A DNA stretch of 64,000 nt from Dehalobacter sp. Lineage in GTDB: Bacteria > Bacillota > Desulfitobacteriia > Desulfitobacteriales > Syntrophobotulaceae. Of the stretch, positions 56,646 to 64,000 are shown in pieces (positions within the stretch are counted from its first letter, which is position 1; each line of letters starts with the position of its first letter). The notes under the pieces are model-generated. The model worked only from the letters and a program-made list of their open reading frames with translations, was not told the origin of the DNA and did no database searches. The position numbers and the translations under genes are program-made. The stretch lies in assembly GCA_023667845.1 (NCBI GenBank), contig JAMPIU010000050.1:62001-126000 (forward strand), written 5' to 3'.

Positions 56646-58073
56646 CGTAATTATTTTTTCGTTTTTTTCATCCTTTGGCGGCTTCTTCTTCCTTAGATGG
56701 CCGTCAATTTTTGTTGCTGCCTGTTCTTTGAGTTTTCTCCGAACCCGGGTATATATTTTTGTTGTTCGGATATCTGTATGGCCTAAAATTTCTTGAATAA
56801 CTCTGAGATCTTCGCCGTCTTCCAAAAGTATTGTAGCGTAAGTATGCCGAAGGGCATAAAGCTTAACAGGGGGGATTTCGCATCTTTTTAAACAAGCTTG
56901 GAACGATCGGTAAAAGTTCCGGTAATCAACTGACTCTCCTGTTGGAGTTGCAAAGACATAACCTTGATTGTTGTATTGGTCTCCGGCAAGGAGCCTTTCT
57001 TTGATCTGTTTGATCCGATGTAGCCTCAATGCAGCGGCTACTCTTTTGGCTAATACAAGAGTTCTTTTACTCTTTTTAGTCTTAGCTTCTTGGCTTATAA
57101 CCTTTGTCTTCCTTTCATCATCCGGATCTTCATTTAGTACTCTTTCCCGCGTCTCCTCTATACTAATGGTCCTGTCTTTAATATCAACCAGTGGCCATTT
57201 TAAAGCTATCATTTCCCCTGGGCGCATTCCGGATCCTATAAGGAGAATAAAGCCGGCATAATAGCGATAGTTCATAATCTCTGTCAAAAATTTACTCATC
57301 TCGTCATCAGTTAATGTCTGGGTTTCTTCAGAATCTAGCGAAGGTACATCAATACCGTCAGCAGGATTAGAAGAAATCTTTTTGAGTTTTTTAGCCTTTT
57401 CGAGAATACTGTGGATTATTCGATGAGCCTTAATGATCGTGGCCGAAGATAAGTATATTTTTAGCTTTTGGGTACTGACTTGATGAAAGTCGGCTATTTT
57501 TTGGATTGAGTAGACATCTGGAATTTCCAAATTCTTTTCCCAAGAAAGATATACGTCTAAATCAATTTTAATAGCTTTGGATATATCTTCTTCGCTTAAA
57601 TCTTTTTCGTTTCGTAACGTTCTTAGTATCTTGCCAATCCTTTTATCTTTGCGAGGAGCCTTTTCCATGTTATTTATCATCAACTGAATTAAGCATGGAT
57701 CCTGCTCGAGCTCATATAAAGTGTAATCACCTAATGCTGGGAAAATATGATTGCGAAGTTCAGTCTCATATCCACGCCAGGTTGTATCTTTAATTTTTGA
57801 ATAATTCTTTTTCCAAGTTGTCGTCCAGTCCCGTAGAGTAATTTTAGAAGGATGAATATATTTATTCTTATTCACTTTATCAAGTGCTTCGGTAATTTTA
57901 TCTGCAACTTCTTTTCTGGTTTTTCCTGTAAATGTAGGCCGATAGGGTTTCCCTGTATTAGGGTTTTTCCCAGGGAGGGTAATTTGTCCTTTATATCCGT
58001 ATTCATAGGCCCAGATCGTACCCTCGTTGTTGCCCCTTTTTCTCTTTTTCTTTTTCTTTTCAATGTCAGTCAT
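56622..58073 (-). CDS. int: Tyrosine integrase with embedded HTH domain
   Basis: A 483-residue tyrosine recombinase. An N-terminal AP2-like arm-binding domain (about 15-70) follows a Lys/Arg-rich start; the SAM-like core-binding domain is split (about 75-140 and 209-240) by residues 145-208, which read as a Cro/CI-type helix-turn-helix (GKILRTLRNEKDLSEEDISK, YLSWEKNLEIPD). Catalytic residues are Arg284 (GSGMRPGEM), Arg409 (YALRHT), His432 (LGHTDI) and nucleophile Tyr441; the usual His of box II is Tyr406. It lies 27 bases after the repressor gene and points to tRNA-Thr. Confidence 0.93.
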   Translation of the reverse strand: MTDIEKKKKKRKRGNNEGTIWAYEYGYKGQITLPGKNPNTGKPYRPTFTGKTRKEVADKITEALDKVNKNKYIHPSKITLRDWTTTWKKNYSKIKDTTWRGYETELRNHIFPALGDYTLYELEQDPCLIQLMINNMEKAPRKDKRIGKILRTLRNEKDLSEEDISKAIKIDLDVYLSWEKNLEIPDVYSIQKIADFHQVSTQKLKIYLSSATIIKAHRIIHSILEKAKKLKKISSNPADGIDVPSLDSEETQTLTDDEMSKFLTEIMNYRYYAGFILLIGSGMRPGEMIALKWPLVDIKDRTISIEETRERVLNEDPDDERKTKVISQEAKTKKSKRTLVLAKRVAAALRLHRIKQIKERLLAGDQYNNQGYVFATPTGESVDYRNFYRSFQACLKRCEIPPVKLYALRHTYATILLEDGEDLRVIQEILGHTDIRTTKIYTRVRRKLKEQAATKIDGHLRKKKPPKDEKNEKIITLQKSCRS

Positions 58074-58100
58074 GGAATACGCCTCCTTGTTAAATACAGC

Positions 58101-59033
58101 TTATATTTTTCCTCTGAATTCAACTACTTTCCCCAATATCATTACTGGGAGAGTCTCAATTTCTTTGTTTGAATAAAACTTTGTAGGATATGCCGTATTC
58201 CATGCCTGGAGAGTTATACCTGTTTCAGCCTTGTGTATTTGTTTAACGGTAGCTGACTCTCCGTTGATTAAAACAATCCCGATATCTCCGCTATCAATAT
58301 CAGGTTGTTTTTTTATAATGAGAATATCGCCCTTCTTAATTCGGGGCTCCATTGAATCGCCTTTAACCTTTAATCCAAAGTATTCGCCATTTTTTGCTAG
58401 CTCGATAGGAATATCTTCGTATCCGAGAATATCTTCGTGGGCCTCAAGGGGGAGACCGGCGACTATCTCTCCTAAGACAGGTATTTTTGTATAAGGTTTA
58501 AATTCTAAAGGTGTAATGTTTTCAGATATGCTTTTCAGAAAGAAATGACTATTAGGAATTTCTTTAAGAGTTTCATCAGGGAGAATGAATTTTGGGACTA
58601 TTATTGGCAGATCTGAATCAACTATCTCAAATAGAGCTTTAACGAGTTCTTGTTGTTGCCAGGAATCCATTAAGTCGAAAGAAGATTGATTTTGGACTAT
58701 ATCACCAATCTTTTTTGCGGATGCTTTTTCTTCTTCTGATAGGATCTTCATATTCGCTGTAAGATACATAATAATCTTAGGGAAATAGTATTCCATAAAG
58801 TTTTTAAAGGATTTTCTGGTAACGAAAGGCAACTCAAGGATTGACTCGCCAGCTAAATTATCAAGAGAAACGCCGAAGTATTTAGCAAGAACTTTTAAAT
58901 ATTCAAGGCCTGGGCTCGCAATATTGTTCTCCCAAGAACTATAGCGAGCTCTTTTAATATTCAAATCATTTGCAACTTGGTCCTGGGTTAATTTTTTCTT
59001 CTCTCGGAGTCTAACTAATATTTCACCGATCAT
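58101..59033 (-). CDS. CI-like phage repressor with S24 peptidase domain
   Basis: A 310-residue repressor. Residues 1-60 are a Cro/CI helix-turn-helix (LREKKKLTQDQVANDLNIKR, YSSWENNIASPGLEY). The C-terminal LexA/S24 domain has Ser227 (KGDSMEPRI) and Lys264 (ATVKQIH) with a likely self-cleavage site Ala192-Gly193 (GEIVAGLPLE), so RecA-stimulated induction is expected. The roughly 100-residue helical linker is longer than in lambda CI. It and int form one operon. AAGGAGG precedes the ATG. Confidence 0.93.
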   Translation of the reverse strand: MIGEILVRLREKKKLTQDQVANDLNIKRARYSSWENNIASPGLEYLKVLAKYFGVSLDNLAGESILELPFVTRKSFKNFMEYYFPKIIMYLTANMKILSEEEKASAKKIGDIVQNQSSFDLMDSWQQQELVKALFEIVDSDLPIIVPKFILPDETLKEIPNSHFFLKSISENITPLEFKPYTKIPVLGEIVAGLPLEAHEDILGYEDIPIELAKNGEYFGLKVKGDSMEPRIKKGDILIIKKQPDIDSGDIGIVLINGESATVKQIHKAETGITLQAWNTAYPTKFYSNKEIETLPVMILGKVVEFRGKI

Positions 59034-59056
59034 AAAACGGAGCCTCCTTACATTTT

Positions 59057-59109
59057 GATAATATTTTTATCAAAAACTACTTGACGATAATATTTTTATC
59101 AAATATAAT
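59057..59109. promoter_or_regulatory. Repressor/cro divergent control region with two operators
   Basis: GATAATATTTTTATC occurs twice, at 59057-59071 and 59086-59100. A strong rightward promoter (TTGACG 59081-59086, 17 bases, TATAAT 59104-59109) has its spacer covered by the second copy, while the first lies between it and the repressor start. The leftward promoter is weak, as expected for a repressor maintenance promoter. Confidence 0.8.
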
Positions 59110-59130
59110 TTACCAGAGAGGTGAAAATGA

Positions 59131-59364
59131 GTGAGTGCAAAAAGAGAATATTTTTCAGAATGCAGAAAGAAAAAAGGTACCCAAGGACAAGTAGCCTTGG
59201 AAGTTGGGATATCTAAAGTTTATTTAAGAATGATTGAGAATGGCACTTTCATGCCTGGTCGTGATTTGATGTTCAGATTATGTAACTACTTCGGAGAACC
59301 ATTAGAAAAACTATTCCCAGACTTAAGCAGTAAGTGTGAAGACAGATACAAAGCGATAAAATAA
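59131..59364 (+). CDS. Cro-like HTH regulator
   Basis: A 77-residue single-domain XRE protein: CRKKKGTQGQVALEVGISKVYLRMIENGTFMPGRD is the helix-turn-helix (quoted in parts: GTQGQVALEVGISK and YLRMIENGTFMPG). It is divergent from the CI-like gene under the strong promoter. Start is GTG 59131. An operator copy overlaps its stop codon. Confidence 0.8.
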   Translation: MSAKREYFSECRKKKGTQGQVALEVGISKVYLRMIENGTFMPGRDLMFRLCNYFGEPLEKLFPDLSSKCEDRYKAIK

Positions 59365-59471
59365 TTATCTCAAGTCAATTATATGCGATAATTATTTTAT
59401 CGTCAATACCATTTTAAATATTTGAACTTTGGCTCGGTGTTTTTTTACTCTTTAATGATAATATTATTATC
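59355..59471. promoter_or_regulatory. Second operator cluster, three sites
   Basis: GATAAAATAATTATC (59355-59369), GATAATTATTTTATC (59387-59401) and GATAATATTATTATC (59457-59471) share the pattern GATAA-N5-TTATC with the two upstream sites. They lie between the cro-like and excisionase-like genes and could control the early genes to the right. Confidence 0.75.
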
Positions 59472-59519
59472 AATTTATCATTTTTTTTATACATAACAAG
59501 TGGAGGAGATGAAATATTC

Positions 59520-59774
59520 ATGGAACCAGCGAAGCTAATTGAATTCCCGAATCAAAAAAGAACTGAAACATTATTAACGGCGCAGCAAGCATCCCAAGAG
59601 TTTGGGATAGGTAGGAATAGGATATATGAACTCGCTCACACCGTTCCTAAAACAGGATTTCCGGCTCTTTGGTTTGGCCCAAAAACGGTTAAGTTTCCGC
59701 GTGAAGCACTTCGCGAATGGCTAGGAAGCGAACGTGGGAGACAGGCGCTGTTTCAGGCAATGAAATCAAGATGA
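59520..59774 (+). CDS. Excisionase-like / HTH_17 DNA-binding protein
   Basis: An 84-residue protein with a MerR-like winged-helix pattern: LLTAQQASQEFGIGRNRIYELAH, then FPALWFGPKTVKFPREALREWL (quoted in parts: TAQQASQEFGIGRNRIY; VKFPREALREWL). Such proteins often act as excisionases or early regulators in integrative elements. GGAGGAG is 11 bases before the ATG. Confidence 0.75.
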   Translation: MEPAKLIEFPNQKRTETLLTAQQASQEFGIGRNRIYELAHTVPKTGFPALWFGPKTVKFPREALREWLGSERGRQALFQAMKSR

Positions 59775-59846
59775 CTTGTTTTGTGGCTATTGCCTAGGAA
59801 CCAATCTGGGCGATCGGCACCGGCAAGAAAGGAAGGGGTTCATTTT

Positions 59847-60005
59847 ATGGCCAAGCGCAAACGAAACCGCAATCGGGAAAGATTGCAAACCATTATAGCA
59901 ACCAAAACAAGTTGCTTCATTGAACGCAGGACAGCCCAGGAGCACGACAAAGAGCGCAGCAATAAACTCATTGAGCTGCTTTATATAAATGGAATGCTGA
60001 AATAG
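59847..60005 (+). CDS. Small basic phage protein, unknown
   Basis: A 52-residue protein starting MAKRKRNRNRERLQ and ending LIELLYINGMLK. It is strongly basic at the start. ATG 59847 lies 8 bases after GGAAGGGG. No family recognised; possibly nucleic-acid binding by composition. Confidence 0.55.
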   Translation: MAKRKRNRNRERLQTIIATKTSCFIERRTAQEHDKERSNKLIELLYINGMLK

Positions 60006-60024
60006 GAAGGAGGTAAAAAATGAG

Positions 60025-60384
60025 ATGGCACAGACAAAAGAAGTCAACATCATGGAACTCGCAAAAGGGGCAATCCTGGAACAGATTGATCATGCTATGA
60101 AGCTGGTCATGGAGAATATCCTTGATCCGAATACTGAGGTTAAGACTCCCCGAAAACTCACAATCAATCTGACTTTCAAGCCAGACGAAAGCAGGGAGAT
60201 CGTAAACTGCTCTGCGCAGGCCAAGCCGACACTGGCCCCGATCAAACCGATTGTTACCAACATTATTGTTGAAGCAGATCGTGAAGGAAATCCGATGGCT
60301 GCTGAGCTTACCAGGGATAATCCAAATCAGGTCACAATGTTTGCCGAATCTGAGGAACAAAAAGTTATTAGAATTGCTAAATAA
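60025..60384 (+). CDS. Phage early protein (type often annotated 'replication terminator protein')
   Basis: A 119-residue protein (MAQTKEVNIMELAKGAILEQ) with ENILDPNTEVKTPRKLTINL and AQAKPTLAPIKP. From memory this pattern (ENIxDPNT..., then AKxxLAP) matches a family in Firmicutes phages that databases label replication terminator protein; I know of no proof of that function. ATG 60025 lies 11 bases after AAGGAGG. It is followed 27 bases later by the next phage gene. Confidence 0.65.
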   Translation: MAQTKEVNIMELAKGAILEQIDHAMKLVMENILDPNTEVKTPRKLTINLTFKPDESREIVNCSAQAKPTLAPIKPIVTNIIVEADREGNPMAAELTRDNPNQVTMFAESEEQKVIRIAK

Positions 60385-60411
60385 ATTTGCACTAGGAGGA
60401 AAGAAACCAAA

Positions 60412-61131
60412 ATGATTAAAGAAGCGCTTCAATATATCCTTTCCCTAAAAGCACCGGAGATTTTTGAACATGATGGCATGACATTTGCCGATAAGTCTCT
60501 AAACAAGATTCCGGAAATTATTCCGCATGGGCTGCAGACAAGGAGCCTCGCAAGCTTGGTTAACCTGGTCTCCGGAGAGATTGGACATAAAAGACTTGCT
60601 GACAGAAAAATAATTATTCATGTGAAAAGCCCTACGGAGATTTCTGTCAGTTCTTCATTCGGCGCAAATCTTGATCGTTACGAACTGTACTCAGCGGTGG
60701 CTGAAGTTCCCCATATTGTGTTAGGAAAATTTGTTGACTTCGAAGCCATGAATATTCAGTTAAAGAGCTGTTTCCTGGAAACACCATCCCGGGATGATCT
60801 CATTGCCTACCTAGGAAATATCCAAGAGGATGCAGTTAAAACAAGTTCTGATGACGGATTTTCCCAGACTACTGCTGTAAAAACCGGAATCGCTTCCGTC
60901 TCAATGGTCCCTCTTAAGCCGATTGTTCTCTTGGCGCCATATCGTACATTCATCGAAGTAGATCAACCAAGAAGTGAATTTCTTGTTCGCCTACAGACAG
61001 GTTCAGGTGTTGCACTCTTTGAGGCTGATGGTGGAGCTTGGAGAATTCAGGCAAGAAAGAACATCAAGGAATATTTTTCAGAAGAATTCGAAGATCTTAT
61101 CGAAGAAAATCGGATCATTATTACCGAATAA
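60412..61131 (+). CDS. Phage protein of unknown function
   Basis: A 239-residue acidic protein (MIKEALQYILSLKAPEIFEH). Its place between the preceding early protein and recombination-type genes, and a mixed alpha/beta look, are loosely like the DUF2303/YfdQ family, but I cannot confirm this. AGGAGG is upstream of the ATG. The 60 bases after it include a GC-rich hairpin (AGCTCCGG / CCGGGGCT) near 61170-61200. Confidence 0.7.
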   Translation: MIKEALQYILSLKAPEIFEHDGMTFADKSLNKIPEIIPHGLQTRSLASLVNLVSGEIGHKRLADRKIIIHVKSPTEISVSSSFGANLDRYELYSAVAEVPHIVLGKFVDFEAMNIQLKSCFLETPSRDDLIAYLGNIQEDAVKTSSDDGFSQTTAVKTGIASVSMVPLKPIVLLAPYRTFIEVDQPRSEFLVRLQTGSGVALFEADGGAWRIQARKNIKEYFSEEFEDLIEENRIIITE

Positions 61132-61258
61132 CCATGCCGGAGTATGTCGGCAAAAAAACAGGACAAAGAAAAAAGCTCCGGTCATTGCACTGGCCGGGGC
61201 TCCGCTAAAAAAACTTATCTTAAAACTAATTATATGAGGATTGGGGGATTTTGTAAAC

Positions 61259-61780
61259 ATGGATATCAGACAATTCATGCGAGATATGGAGAAAAGCTCC
61301 AAAGAAACCTTTGAAAATATGCGGGAAATTGTATTTGAAGCAGTCTATGATTCAGTCCAATTCAGCCGCAAGGAAATTGAGAAGCAGCTGGATGTAGAAG
61401 GTTTTTCCAGAAATATCATAGCCATTCCGGAGAAGATCCGGGTCCAGAAAGAGATCTGCAAACAAACCCGTACTACCTTTGAAGAAGCCAAAAGCAACCT
61501 GGTTAACGCTGAGTCGATGATTGCCGCGGTGATCGCAGCAGAAACAACCGATGCCGGGAAACAAAAATTTTCTAATGATACGACCCGCCGGGCGGAGTTG
61601 GAGATCCGGAAGAAGCATAATTTTGAGTACCAGCAGGCCTGGGGTCCGTACAAGGAAACCTTGGACGAGATGGATGCTGAGCAGTTCAAACTGGAGCAGC
61701 TCTACGATGAGTTAAAAGCCTATCAGGTAGTCGGTGGTGTGCTGGCGGCAAGACTGAGTTTGATGCGGCTGGAAGTGTAG
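61259..61780 (+). CDS. Coiled-coil phage protein, unknown
   Basis: A 173-residue charged protein, almost entirely helical by composition, starting MDIRQFMRDMEKSSKE with likely coiled-coil stretches. ATG 61259 is 10 bases after GGGGGA; an in-frame TTG at 61241 lies inside that site. Family not recognised. Confidence 0.7.
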   Translation: MDIRQFMRDMEKSSKETFENMREIVFEAVYDSVQFSRKEIEKQLDVEGFSRNIIAIPEKIRVQKEICKQTRTTFEEAKSNLVNAESMIAAVIAAETTDAGKQKFSNDTTRRAELEIRKKHNFEYQQAWGPYKETLDEMDAEQFKLEQLYDELKAYQVVGGVLAARLSLMRLEV

Positions 61781-61783
61781 GGA

Positions 61784-62074
61784 ATGCCTGAAATATTTTT
61801 GCGTGTGACAATGCCAGATCAAAGCAAATGGGACGTTCCGGCAAAAATTATTGCTGACAATAGGGCTGCGTATTATGCCAAAATCGATCCAGAAACCACC
61901 TATGAGGAAGAATTCGAGTTCACCATGACAGATGATCATGAATTGCGTGATTGGGCAGCCAACAACATGGATTGGGATGAAGTAAGCGAACACGCCGAAA
62001 AAGTCATTGAAGAAACCAGCATTGACTTTCAAGAAGGCTGGTTGAACGGTGAAAAAGTGGTAATCGAAAAATAG
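61784..62074 (+). CDS. Small acidic phage protein, unknown
   Basis: A 96-residue protein (MPEIFLRVTMPDQSKWDVPA) rich in Asp and Glu. It begins four bases after the previous stop, so coupled translation is likely. No family recognised. Confidence 0.65.
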   Translation: MPEIFLRVTMPDQSKWDVPAKIIADNRAAYYAKIDPETTYEEEFEFTMTDDHELRDWAANNMDWDEVSEHAEKVIEETSIDFQEGWLNGEKVVIEK

Positions 62075-62095
62075 TAAACGGAGGAGAAAAACATT

Positions 62096-62827
62096 ATGAC
62101 AGAACAAAACGCTTTGATAATTCCAGGAGTAGACACCACCGGTCTGACTGAGGCTGAAAAACAAGAACTTGCGGTCGTGTTAGGCCAGAACTTTGAGGAA
62201 AGCAGGGACGGAATCGACTTTCGTCCCCAGAGATACAAAATAAATAAAGATGCTCAGGTCTTTGTCGATCCTTTCGGAAATTCCATTGATGAACTCGTAG
62301 CCGCTGTGCTTTATAAGCAAAAGGTTCGTGGCTGCTGGGAGGAAGGAAATAAGACTCCTTTATGCTCTTCTTTCGATGCCATAGAAGGCATTGATGGAGA
62401 CGGGAACAGAAGAAAATGCGCCAGTTGCCCCCAGAATGCTTGGGGTTCAGGGAAAAAGGGCAAAGGGAAAGCATGCAAAGAAATGAGACGTCTTTTCTTA
62501 ATGACTCAAAATAACGCTCTTCCTATTCAGATTTCTTTCCCGCCGACTTCTATTTCTCCAATTGATAATTTCTTCTCGGCCAGGCTGACAAACCGGATCC
62601 CTGACATTGCCAAAGAAGTTAAGTTCTCTCTTACAAAGCAGACCAATGACGGATTTGACTTTGCAGTGGCGATAATGAAGAACGGTAAGGACTTTTCTGC
62701 CACTGAAATGCTTGATTTAAATAGGCTTCGCAGTAAGTTCGTTGAAGGCTGGAAGCATATTGCGATTGATGATGACGAGTATATGCAGGGCGCAGAAAGC
62801 GGTGTTGATGATGGACAGCCTTATTAA
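62096..62827 (+). CDS. Cysteine-rich phage early protein
   Basis: A 243-residue protein with five cysteines between residues 80 and 127 (GCWEEG, PLCSSF, KCASCPQNAWGSG, KACKEMRR). The CxxCPxNxxGS...KACKxxRR pattern resembles a family found next to recombination genes in Gram-positive phages and could bind zinc or an iron-sulfur cluster. GGAGGAG precedes the ATG. It overlaps the next gene. Confidence 0.7.
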   Translation: MTEQNALIIPGVDTTGLTEAEKQELAVVLGQNFEESRDGIDFRPQRYKINKDAQVFVDPFGNSIDELVAAVLYKQKVRGCWEEGNKTPLCSSFDAIEGIDGDGNRRKCASCPQNAWGSGKKGKGKACKEMRRLFLMTQNNALPIQISFPPTSISPIDNFFSARLTNRIPDIAKEVKFSLTKQTNDGFDFAVAIMKNGKDFSATEMLDLNRLRSKFVEGWKHIAIDDDEYMQGAESGVDDGQPY

Positions 62828-64000
62828 AAGGATAGGGTCTATCAAAATAGCCAACTTCCAATCACATAAGAGCACTTTAATTGATTTTGCCAATCATGGT
62901 CTGACGGTCATTACCGGGCCGTCAGACTCCGGCAAGTCTGCAGTGATCCGTGCGCTGCGCTGGGTGTTTTACAATGTCCCGCAGGGCAGCGACTTCATAA
63001 CCGTTGGGGAAGATAAATGCGTTGTGTCAGTGATCTTTGAAGGCGGTACCGTAGTAGAGAGGATCAGAACCCGTGGTGGGATTAACCGCTATACCGTTGA
63101 TGGCCAAGTTTTTGAGGGGTTCGGTACCGGAGTTCCTATAGAAGTCCAAGAGGCTACAGGGATCCGGAAGCTGCAAATCGGAGACATTCATTTTATGCTC
63201 AATCTTTCTGAGCAGCTAGACGGACCGTTTTTAGGCAAGTCCGTACCTGGATCAGCTCGGGCAAAGGTACTGGGTAAACTTGCCGGTACAGAAGAAATCG
63301 ATTTTGCCGGCAAGGAAGTTGGAACTGATCTGTATAGGGCTAATAGGCAAAAAGAAGGTATCACCAAAGATATTGAATCAAACCTTAAGGCTTTGGATGA
63401 GTATTCATGGATCCCAGACAGGGAAAGGCAGCTTGCCACTTTACAAATCATAATCGAGAACACTAAACGCAATCAGAGGTCTGTTGAAACCCTTCAGGAT
63501 CTATCTCGGCAATATCGGGACCTTTCACAGCAAGCGGTCAATCTGCAAACCACACTTAAGAGATTGTTACCAATTGATCAGGGACTAAACGCAGTGGATA
63601 TTGCTCAAATTGAGATCCACAAAAGGAATAACCTCACTTCTCTATACCAAGATTACGAGAAAGTTATGGATCTGACATCAGAGTCTATCTGCATGCTTGA
63701 AGATCTCAAAGAAATTGAGTCAGCAAATAATTGTCTAGTTGCTGCTCAGGAAAAATTAACGAAAGGGAAAACGCTACTTAATTGCTGGAACCGGTATTTA
63801 CTGATTGATCTCCAAAAAGATGCTAACCAAGTAAAAATCAGAGGACTGGCAAATCAATATGAAGCTGTTTTCCCTTTGTTGCAAGCTGCGGCTGAATCTG
63901 CCGAGACAGCCACTAAGGTGAGTAATATATACGAATTGTATAGTCAGGCTAATCATGGAGTTGTATCTATGAGGAAAACAGTTGAATGCCTATTAAGTCT
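62811..64000 (+). CDS. SMC/Rad50-like ATPase, truncated by the window edge
   Basis: An open frame of 396 codons without stop before the right edge. The N-terminus is ABC-ATPase like: IKIANFQSHKSTLIDF, then Walker A GPSDSGKSA at residues 36-44, a Q-loop region, and long helical stretches that should form coiled coil. This matches SbcC/Rad50-type subunits encoded in phages, usually with an SbcD-like nuclease next. ATG 62811 (or 62808) overlaps the previous gene by about 17 bases. Confidence 0.85.
   Translation, partial: MDSLIKRIGSIKIANFQSHKSTLIDFANHGLTVITGPSDSGKSAVIRALRWVFYNVPQGSDFITVGEDKCVVSVIFEGGTVVERIRTRGGINRYTVDGQVFEGFGTGVPIEVQEATGIRKLQIGDIHFMLNLSEQLDGPFLGKSVPGSARAKVLGKLAGTEEIDFAGKEVGTDLYRANRQKEGITKDIESNLKALDEYSWIPDRERQLATLQIIIENTKRNQRSVETLQDLSRQYRDLSQQAVNLQTTLKRLLPIDQGLNAVDIAQIEIHKRNNLTSLYQDYEKVMDLTSESICMLEDLKEIESANNCLVAAQEKLTKGKTLLNCWNRYLLIDLQKDANQVKIRGLANQYEAVFPLLQAAAESAETATKVSNIYELYSQANHGVVSMRKTVECLLS

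Noticed and set aside
61165-61205. Terminator on the plus strand
   Set aside because: The hairpin lacks a following T-run on that strand; a T-run exists only on the minus strand, where no gene ends.

Overview
The window reads as chromosome of an anaerobic, spore-forming Gram-positive bacterium of the Peptococcaceae type (Dehalobacter/Desulfitobacterium-like; this is inference from gene content, no search was run). Supporting signs are the Firmicutes-style spc/alpha ribosomal operon, a CwlD-type germination amidase downstream of rplM-rpsI, a Tat-exported membrane-bound [NiFe] uptake hydrogenase, a very large BadF/HgdC-type activase and many AAGGAGG ribosome binding sites.

Layout. 1-12.7 kb: ribosomal protein, secY-adk-map-infA, rpsM-rpsK-rpsD-rpoA-rplQ, truA and rplM-rpsI genes, all on +; rpmD (L30) is absent from its usual place. 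13-20 kb: cwlD, then an envelope module (exported protein, ABC ATPase, ABC permease, histidine kinase, response regulator, L,D-transpeptidase) whose first gene has three 11-bp-spaced direct repeats upstream. 20-25 kb: argC-argJ-argB-argD under a promoter overlapped by ARG boxes. 25-31 kb (-): a 1656-residue alpha-2-macroglobulin-like protein and a Memo-family lipoprotein. 31-33 kb: NifU-like scaffold and class I aminotransferase. 33-37 kb (-): hydrogenase small subunit, large subunit, cytochrome b and maturation protease, preceded by a clear sigma-54 promoter and an upstream palindrome. 37-45 kb: PspC and LiaI-like membrane proteins (-), the 1424-residue activase, a PhoU-like protein and a Pit phosphate transporter. 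45-48.6 kb: argF-argG-argH, with an ARG-box promoter of the same architecture as that of argC. 49-56 kb: nadE, a nucleotidase-like protein, a D,D-carboxypeptidase lipoprotein, murC, a stand-alone acyl-CoA-synthetase C-terminal domain, an MFS exporter, a DUF378 protein and a PrsW-like protease.

From 56.5 kb to the right edge lies the left end of a prophage or related integrative element, apparently inserted at a tRNA-Thr(CGT) gene: a tyrosine integrase that carries an extra Cro/CI-type helix-turn-helix inside its core-binding domain, a CI-like S24 repressor in the same transcription unit, a divergent Cro-like gene, five copies of a 15-bp operator (GATAA-N5-TTATC), an excisionase-like protein, several early phage proteins and a truncated SMC/Rad50-like ATPase running off the edge.

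The most distinctive items are the HTH-containing integrase with its operator array, the sigma-54 control of the hydrogenase operon, an unassigned structured-RNA candidate near 53.5 kb, a tandem DnaA-box cluster before nadE, the isolated AMP-binding C-terminal domain protein, and a Shine-Dalgarno-sequestering hairpin before the giant activase.
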